IMG/VR virus record: IMGVR_UViG_3300021437_000052
Coordinates: 1-38,078 of that record
Length of the DNA: 38,078 nt
Reading direction: 5' to 3' (one strand)
Source of the DNA: a virus
Positions 31,652-38,078 of this stretch are shown here, in pieces (within the stretch, counting starts at the first letter, position 1; every line of letters begins with the position of its first letter). The notes below the pieces were generated by a model. The model did not search any database. It saw nothing but the letters and a program-made list of their open reading frames with translations, and was not told where the DNA came from. The position numbers and the translations under genes are program-made.

Positions 31652-34600
31652 TGGACGATAAAACAAAACTGCTATACGATGCTGTTTCTAAAGATTATGA
31701 TGTAGGAACATTTGATGAATTTCAATCAAAACTTGCTGATCCCGAAAAGAGGAAGGCGTTTTATGATGGAGTAGGGCAAGAGTATCAATTAGGTACTTTT
31801 GATGAATTTAACAGCAAGATAGACAACGGAGTGAAAAAAAAAGCCCCTATGTCAAATTCGCAAATTGGTGGCGGAAACACGCCCACAAGCGGTTACGAAT
31901 CAGAAACCCTTTCTACTTCGAGTAATCAAACTCCTCCGACTAATTTCGTTCAAAAAGATGCGTTAAAAAACGCCCCCGAATACCACGACCACACACTTAC
32001 AAAACAAAACTTAGCAGGTTTCTTTGATAATAATATTTCCGAAGAGGGCAATGTTAATAAGGAACTTCCTCAATGGCATAATAGTTTTGACCCTGAAACA
32101 AATAAGGTAGCGAAACAAATACAGGGCGGTATTGAACAGGCAGACGTTGTGCATAAACAAGCATCTGAAAAGATACTTAATAATCAAAAGACTCAAGAGA
32201 ATATTATTAATCAGATAAACAATCCCAACACACCGCAAGATGTTAAGGAGCAGTTGGCTATGCAATACAAGGATATTGAATTACAAAATGTTCAAAACAA
32301 TGTGGTTGCAACAAAGGCGAAATTACAATCAGTGCAACTTAATAATGACAAGCAACATCTTTTAACTGCTCAACAAAATGTGGATGACCAAATATATAAT
32401 ATGGGAGTACATCCATTGGATGCAATGGGAACATTTGTAACGAGTGTTTATAACGGAGTTATTCCTGCGGTTGCAAAGAGTGTTGGTACAATTACTAAAT
32501 TGATTGGCGAAGCCCCGATAGCGAATGGTTTGCCATCACTTTCTGATATATCGAATGATGTTAATCAGGCAGGAGTTGGTTATCTACAAAAGGAAATAGA
32601 GAAAGAACAAGACCCTGCTAAAAAAGCACAATTACAGAAAGCGCAGACAGAGTATGCGAAATTACAGCCCGTTACCGATGTTATTGGAGATAAGTTAAAA
32701 GAGTTTGGAAATGATATGACAGCTTCGGGAAGCGTTTATCACCCCGAAAAACACGAGTTGGCTCAATCAGTTGGTGGACTTGTCGGCACAATAGCACAGA
32801 TAGGTTTAGGAACAAAAGAACTTGATTTGGGTGCTAAGGGAGCGCAGGTGATTACCGCTATAACATTCGGTGCTGATGGCGCAAATAACGCTTACGATGA
32901 GGCAACAAAGGCAGGACTTAAAGGACAGGACAGAACGAATTATACATTAGCGAGTGGTTTAATTAATGGGTCAATGGCTTATCTCCCTGCTGGGAAGTTT
33001 ATAGAAAGCGTTGCAGGAGAGAAATTGGCATCTTCAATGATGAAAGAAACGCTTGACAAAGTTGTAAAAGGTAATTTGACAGGGGATGCTATTTTTGATG
33101 CCGCGAAAGAAACGATAAAAGATAAGGGGCTTGATATAGCAAAGGAAACGGGAAAGAGTCTTGTTGAGGCAGGAGTATTTGGTTTAGCACAAGGAACAGC
33201 CGACTATGCTAAAAAGAAAGTAGCGAATAAAGTATTGGGTCGTGATGCCTTTGAGGCGCAACCACAGGATATAATCAATACCGCAAAGGAAATGATGACA
33301 GGGATAGGTATTGTAAGTTTATTCACCCATACACTAGGAAAGGTTGGTAGTTCAGATGCGGCATTGTACGATAAAGTAGTTAGTTTGGGAAACAATCCAA
33401 ATGAGGCAAAGAAGTTTAATGAGTTGTTGGATGCTAAGGTAAAGGCAGGGGATATAACACCCGAACAGGCAATGCAGGTGGGAGGAACATTTAAGGCGAT
33501 ACAAGAAGCCGACAAGTCTATTCCCGCTACGATAACGGATAAGGCAAAACGAATAGAGGCGATAAACCTTATTGCTGAAAGGAATAGTTTGGCAAAGGAG
33601 AATTTGGCATTGCAGGAAACAAAAAAGACATTAGACCCTGCGTTTAATGATGTTCACGATAAGGATATTTCCGAGAATGATGCCAAGATTGATAAGATAA
33701 ATTCTGACTTAAAGTTAATTGCTAATGGTGCAGAACGTACAGAGATGAAGCGTAAGGACTTAACACCAACAACAGAAATAGCGACACCCGAAGTTGCGAA
33801 AGAAACCGTACCCCCTACTTCCGAGCAGGTAGTAGCCGACAAGGTGGAGGAAACTCCCCTTGTTTCACCCGAAACACCAAAGGTTGAGGAGGCAAAGGTT
33901 GAAACACCCGAAGTTGTAAAACCTGAAATTAATTACAAAGGACAGCACAAAATTATAAGAGATGAAGAAAGCACAACAACCCTTGACGATATGACTAAAG
34001 GCGGGCGAATAGCCCCTGATGACTTTTATACACATACACATTTTTATTATGATAGAAATGATAAAGCAAGCAGAGAGAGTGTTGAAAAAATAAAGGCAAC
34101 GAAGGGAAAGCCAGAAGCTACAATAACAATATATAGAAGTGTACCAAAAGGGATTGAAAAAATAAATGAAGGGGATTGGGTAAGTTTATCTCCTACCTAT
34201 GCAAAAGAACATGGCAGACACCATGAAGATAAAAAACTTGACATGCCTGTTATTAAAATGAAAGTAAAAGTAAAAGATGTTATTTGGGATGGAAATGATG
34301 TGAATGAGTTTGCTTATTTTCCTAAAGATAAAGCTGAAACACCCGAAACCAAGCCGACCGAAGTTGTATCGGAAACCCCGAAAGCAAACAAACTTTCCGA
34401 TGATGATATTATTGCATCATTTACAAATCATACCAAAGGCAATACCATAAGTTACACTAAAATCGAGGATGTATTAAGTAAGAATAAGAACCCTAATTTA
34501 GATGGATTGACTGCTGATGACGTAGTAAAAGCCTTTGGAGATAAGATTAAGGTTACGGGGAAGCCTGATGGGGAAAGTGGGAAAGTTGAGGTTAAAAAAG

Positions 34601-37600
34601 AAACAGAGCCTTTCGATGGGAAAGATTATACCAAAGGAAAAACAAGTCAAGAGATAGCGGATGAGAAAGGGTTACAATTAAACGAACACGAGCATCTTCG
34701 CCATATTGCGGAAGAAAGCCAAAACCCTATGGAGTTGGCAACTGAATACCTTAAATTAAACACAGAAACCGCACCGAAGCAAGTTATGGCAGAGGCTTTT
34801 CACGACCATAACGTTACTCTTCGTAATGATGAGTTTGATAGATATTTTGATAAGAATAATAAGAATTACACTACCGCAAAACAATTTATAAGAAAAGACG
34901 GAGTGCCTTTAGATAACAAGCTAAAAGAACTGTCCGAGATATATGGCGTTGAAATGACACCACAAGATTTTGTAGATTATATAAGGCAACAACAATACAA
35001 ACAATTTTCGCCAAAAGAAATTCCGATAAGAACAAAGTTCAAAAATAGATTCGCAGAATTGACCGATGGTAAAGATTTAACACCTAGATTTGCACGCCAA
35101 ATAATAGAAGCGCAACTTAAAAAAGAAAATAAAGACTATGAAAAATACATCAACCAAGAGTTTAAATCAAGAGCAGAAGCCGAAAGCGAGTACTACAAAC
35201 AAATTGCAAACGGAACAATCAATATCGAGGGATATGAAAATGTTAGCAATGATGTCGGCAATAAACAAGGCGAAAAAGGACAGGGTAGTACTTCCAAAGT
35301 AAAGCCAACAGAAACCGCCCAACTCGGAGAGCAAAAAGTAATTCCCGAACAAAAGCAAGAGAAACTTTCTGCGAAGGAGTTGAGGGATAAAAGAGTGCAA
35401 GAAGTTTTACAGGCACGAAAAGAACGAAAAGCAAATGAGCAAAATCTTAAAGATTTAGGACGTTCTGATATTAAACAAGGAGGATTGCTCTCTGACGAAG
35501 ATTTCAAAGACTTTAAAGCCATTGCAAAAGCACACCTAGACTATCTAGGAGATGTTACAAAAGCATCTATCAAATCAGCAATAGATTATGCAAAAGAAAC
35601 GCTAGGGATAACAGACTTGCATGATGATGATTTAGGTAAAGTAAATTCAGAATTAGAAGGAAAAGATTTCGGAATGTCGCATAACAAGATTGATGCAGAA
35701 CGTGAAGAAATGAAACTTCCTCCTATTATCAAAACAATGTTTGATAAAAATGAAGAGATTGGCAGACACGCAATGGAAGAGGTACAATCATCACCCGAAC
35801 TACCTAGTATAATAGCAGACGACATTATTGATGCAGGACAAGGTGCTGAAATATCATTACGCAAACAGGCGATACTTGCTTTAGGTAGAGTTTCTGTACA
35901 CCATGAACTAGGAAAGGTTATTGATGCTATTAATGAAGCAAGAGCAAAAGGGCAACCACAAGCAATTATTGACGGATTATTAAAAGCAAAAGAAGGGTAC
36001 GAAGTAGCGAGAGATAAATACGACAAAGCTCTTAATGTTGCAGGGTCTATTTGGGGTAAATTCGGTAACTTTAGACAGATGATTGCGGATGAAAAATATT
36101 CATTCAAATCAGTTGAACGCGACTTTGAAGCGAGTGTAGGTCGTAAGATGACAAGTGCCGAAAAGAAAGAGTTTGAAACTATTATTGCAGACCTTAAAAA
36201 AGTAAACGAGGATAAGGATGCTGAAATAAAAAAGTTACAGGAGAAAGCACTAAAAAAGAAATCAGACAAAACTATTTCTGATGCCGAAACAGAACACAAG
36301 GCAAGTCCTAAGCGCAAAGCCGAAGCAGACAAAATTCGTAGTGAATATAAAAAGAAAGTAAAAGATTGGGATGTATCAATATACGAAAGCGCAAAGTCTG
36401 ATATGGTTGCGGAACGAGTTGCTAAAGGTAGAGAGAAAGGGCAAAGTATTGATACCACTATTGATAAACTTGTTGAGGAAGGACAGATTAAAAAAGAAAA
36501 TGCACCACGCATAAAAAAGGACTTTCACGATTTGTTGGGAGAGAAATCAAAAGAGGAATTGACTAAAGATGCTTTGGATGCTCACAAAGAAGGAGGTATA
36601 GAATCAAAGAAATTTAGGGATGCCACAAAAGAACTTGCTAAAACTTATTTTGGACAAGGATTGACTGCTGATGAAATTACATCTAAGGTAGCGAATGATT
36701 TAGGATTAGAACAAAAAGATATTCAAAAGGCAATTAGCGGTTATGGTATTCCTGTAATGACTAAAAAGGCGATTGATACAGAGATGCAGAATTTAAAGTC
36801 GGCATCACAGATTGCTATTAAAATAGAGAAATTAAAGAACGATGAACCAATTACAAAATCTGTACAAAAAGCAAAGAATGATGAGATAACAAAGTTGCAG
36901 GAACAATATAAAGGAGAGATTCTAAAAAAGAAAATTACTGAAGCAGAAAAGGGGTATGAGAAAAAAGAGAAACAAGCAAAGAAAGAAGAGGCGCAACAGA
37001 TAAAAGACCTAAAAAAGCAACTCGATAATATTCGTAAGGCAAACAGAATGTCTATGGAAGCACGTAACGACAGATTTATAGAGAACGCTAAAAAACGTAT
37101 CGAGAAGTTACAGGAAATGCTTGACACAGGAAACTTTGATGTAAAAGCGGAACAACCGCCACCTCTTACAATGTCAGATGCCTCAAAAGCACTTGACCTT
37201 AAAGAACGTCAGTTACAATCAAAGATTGACAAGAAGATACGCGATGAACGCGATGCCAACAAACCAAGACTTCAAAAGATTGGACAGGCAATTACCGACT
37301 ACTACCGAAGTGCTAAATTAGTTGCCTTTGGAGTATATGGAAAGTTATTCTCTTACGACTTAGCAACTGCTATAACAAAGTCCTTAGAAAATGTTTCCGC
37401 AACTATTGACCAAGAGAGATTTCCTAAACTATACGACAAGTCCGTAGTTGAAAAAGCATCTACCGCAAAGGAATTGTGGGATGATTACTACAAACACTTT
37501 GCAGATAAAGAAACTCGTACTGCTATCAAGCAGAAATTACAAAATCTAACCTCTGACTTTGAACATGAGTTTGGCGACCAACTAGAAAAACAATTTGGTA

Positions 37601-38078
37601 AGAATTGGATTGGACAAACACACTTAGCAGTTAAGATGCCATTGCTTATTGCAGAAACAAAACTCGCATACTCTAAACTATTGCGCGATGCTAGGGATAA
37701 CGGAATGAATCCCGACAATGAGTTTGACCAACAGCAAATGAAAGAATTTGCAGTAGCACAAGGTTACGATGCTATTCTTATGGGCGACAATAAAGTTTCG
37801 GAGGGAATAAGATGGCTAAAGAATTTAGGCGATAAAGAGGGTGCTAGTGGACTAGAGGCAACTGTTTCTTTCCTTACAAAATTTCTTATTCCTATTGATA
37901 AGATACCAAATAACTTTGTATTACGTTCTGTTCAGTATTCTCCTTTCGGACTTTTGAAAGGGGAAATGATGGCGCATAAAGCTGAATACGGGAAACCTTC
38001 GCCCGAAATGGTTGCAAGTGGAATAAACGACTTATACAGGGCGGTAGATGGGTTAAGCCAAGAAGATGCCACCAAGAT
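31651..38078 (+). CDS. Giant polyvalent virion protein with ADP-ribosyltransferase-like domain (partial, over 2142 aa)
   Basis: Open from ATG 31651 to the window end, no stop. Residues 9-57 hold two tandem repeats (DYDVGTFDEF and EYQLGTFDEF). Residues 250-510 alternate Gly/Ala-rich amphipathic helices. Residues 705-770 are a Pro/Glu/Val linker. Residues about 770-891 look like an ADP-ribosyltransferase: TIYRSVPKG (Arg829), GDWVSLSPTYAKEHG (841-855), NEFAYFP (885-891, Glu886). Further linkers, then FGMSHNKI and WGKFGNFRQM segments typical of polyvalent mobile-element proteins, long Lys/Glu coiled coils (1511-1850), and a hydrophobic YYRSAKLVAFGVYGKLF region (from 1885). Probably ejected with the DNA, like T7 gp16 or T4 Alt. 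Confidence 0.75.
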   Translation, partial: MDDKTKLLYDAVSKDYDVGTFDEFQSKLADPEKRKAFYDGVGQEYQLGTFDEFNSKIDNGVKKKAPMSNSQIGGGNTPTSGYESETLSTSSNQTPPTNFVQKDALKNAPEYHDHTLTKQNLAGFFDNNISEEGNVNKELPQWHNSFDPETNKVAKQIQGGIEQADVVHKQASEKILNNQKTQENIINQINNPNTPQDVKEQLAMQYKDIELQNVQNNVVATKAKLQSVQLNNDKQHLLTAQQNVDDQIYNMGVHPLDAMGTFVTSVYNGVIPAVAKSVGTITKLIGEAPIANGLPSLSDISNDVNQAGVGYLQKEIEKEQDPAKKAQLQKAQTEYAKLQPVTDVIGDKLKEFGNDMTASGSVYHPEKHELAQSVGGLVGTIAQIGLGTKELDLGAKGAQVITAITFGADGANNAYDEATKAGLKGQDRTNYTLASGLINGSMAYLPAGKFIESVAGEKLASSMMKETLDKVVKGNLTGDAIFDAAKETIKDKGLDIAKETGKSLVEAGVFGLAQGTADYAKKKVANKVLGRDAFEAQPQDIINTAKEMMTGIGIVSLFTHTLGKVGSSDAALYDKVVSLGNNPNEAKKFNELLDAKVKAGDITPEQAMQVGGTFKAIQEADKSIPATITDKAKRIEAINLIAERNSLAKENLALQETKKTLDPAFNDVHDKDISENDAKIDKINSDLKLIANGAERTEMKRKDLTPTTEIATPEVAKETVPPTSEQVVADKVEETPLVSPETPKVEEAKVETPEVVKPEINYKGQHKIIRDEESTTTLDDMTKGGRIAPDDFYTHTHFYYDRNDKASRESVEKIKATKGKPEATITIYRSVPKGIEKINEGDWVSLSPTYAKEHGRHHEDKKLDMPVIKMKVKVKDVIWDGNDVNEFAYFPKDKAETPETKPTEVVSETPKANKLSDDDIIASFTNHTKGNTISYTKIEDVLSKNKNPNLDGLTADDVVKAFGDKIKVTGKPDGESGKVEVKKETEPFDGKDYTKGKTSQEIADEKGLQLNEHEHLRHIAEESQNPMELATEYLKLNTETAPKQVMAEAFHDHNVTLRNDEFDRYFDKNNKNYTTAKQFIRKDGVPLDNKLKELSEIYGVEMTPQDFVDYIRQQQYKQFSPKEIPIRTKFKNRFAELTDGKDLTPRFARQIIEAQLKKENKDYEKYINQEFKSRAEAESEYYKQIANGTINIEGYENVSNDVGNKQGEKGQGSTSKVKPTETAQLGEQKVIPEQKQEKLSAKELRDKRVQEVLQARKERKANEQNLKDLGRSDIKQGGLLSDEDFKDFKAIAKAHLDYLGDVTKASIKSAIDYAKETLGITDLHDDDLGKVNSELEGKDFGMSHNKIDAEREEMKLPPIIKTMFDKNEEIGRHAMEEVQSSPELPSIIADDIIDAGQGAEISLRKQAILALGRVSVHHELGKVIDAINEARAKGQPQAIIDGLLKAKEGYEVARDKYDKALNVAGSIWGKFGNFRQMIADEKYSFKSVERDFEASVGRKMTSAEKKEFETIIADLKKVNEDKDAEIKKLQEKALKKKSDKTISDAETEHKASPKRKAEADKIRSEYKKKVKDWDVSIYESAKSDMVAERVAKGREKGQSIDTTIDKLVEEGQIKKENAPRIKKDFHDLLGEKSKEELTKDALDAHKEGGIESKKFRDATKELAKTYFGQGLTADEITSKVANDLGLEQKDIQKAISGYGIPVMTKKAIDTEMQNLKSASQIAIKIEKLKNDEPITKSVQKAKNDEITKLQEQYKGEILKKKITEAEKGYEKKEKQAKKEEAQQIKDLKKQLDNIRKANRMSMEARNDRFIENAKKRIEKLQEMLDTGNFDVKAEQPPPLTMSDASKALDLKERQLQSKIDKKIRDERDANKPRLQKIGQAITDYYRSAKLVAFGVYGKLFSYDLATAITKSLENVSATIDQERFPKLYDKSVVEKASTAKELWDDYYKHFADKETRTAIKQKLQNLTSDFEHEFGDQLEKQFGKNWIGQTHLAVKMPLLIAETKLAYSKLLRDARDNGMNPDNEFDQQQMKEFAVAQGYDAILMGDNKVSEGIRWLKNLGDKEGASGLEATVSFLTKFLIPIDKIPNNFVLRSVQYSPFGLLKGEMMAHKAEYGKPSPEMVASGINDLYRAVDGLSQEDATK
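34123..34323 (+). other. ADP-ribosyltransferase-like domain core
   Basis: Encodes residues about 825-891 of the giant protein. The R-S-E style order is visible: strand with IYRS (Arg829), the GDWVSLSPTYAKEHG segment (Ser845 and Ser847), and NEFAYFP with Glu886. This order is known from phage ADP-ribosyltransferases within polyvalent proteins. The residues are present, so the domain may be active. Assigned by motif only. Confidence 0.6.

Noticed and set aside
35586-36512. Leftward frame of 308 codons
   Set aside because: Antisense to the continuous giant gene; Ser/Phe/Leu-rich composition is the mirror of Lys/Glu-rich coding and no promoter precedes it.

Overview
The window reads as part of a tailed-phage genome infecting a Bacteroidota host, most likely a podovirus distantly related to the crAss-like phages. 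Evidence for the host is the repeated -7 promoter box TAnnTTTG, A-rich leaders without clear Shine-Dalgarno sites, and AT-rich DNA. Evidence for the phage type is a long terminase with a degenerate Walker A, an 830-residue portal, P22 gp4-like connector proteins, a 1283-residue crAss-style tail stabilisation protein, and a block of very large ejection-type proteins. No integrase, tRNA, CRISPR array or replication gene was seen.

Layout. 1-5788 (mostly minus): a lysis region (small membrane proteins, an M15 zinc peptidase endolysin, a spanin-like protein), small tail-associated proteins and a 1111-residue repetitive tail fibre. A probable small RNA of about 88 nt lies on the opposite strand at 917-1004. 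5792-6292 (minus): a virion protein heading the fibre operon. 6404-10654 (plus): a chaperonin operon with a GroES-like protein, a second protein built of three GroES-like modules, an inserted HNH-AP2 homing endonuclease and GroEL. 10656-18220 (minus): tail stabilisation protein, connector and tail proteins, and a Cys-containing structural protein. 18367-20868 (plus): portal, alone on its strand. 20926-28580 (minus): unknown conserved-looking protein, major capsid candidate, scaffold candidate, large terminase, possible small terminase and a beta-rich virion protein. 28744-38078 (plus): two ejection-type proteins, a second HNH-AP2 endonuclease, and a giant polyvalent protein (over 2142 residues, running off the window) with an ADP-ribosyltransferase-like domain.

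Regulation. Two promoter styles can be seen. The small RNA and the chaperonin operon both have TTGTTG, 21 bases, TATCTTTG. The structural operons have TAnTTTTG(C/T)A boxes with an 11-bp palindrome (TACATTATGTA or a near match) exactly 37 bp upstream in four of four minus-strand cases. The two plus-strand structural promoters share two of these palindromes at 47-48 bp, one helical turn further away. This points to a phage-specific activator or repressor coordinating head, tail and ejection genes.

The most unusual items are the three-module GroES-like protein beside a single-module GroES and GroEL, the fixed-spacing palindrome regulon, the antisense-oriented small RNA, and the ADP-ribosyltransferase-like domain inside a probably injected protein. 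Functions are read from sequence alone; none has been searched against a database.
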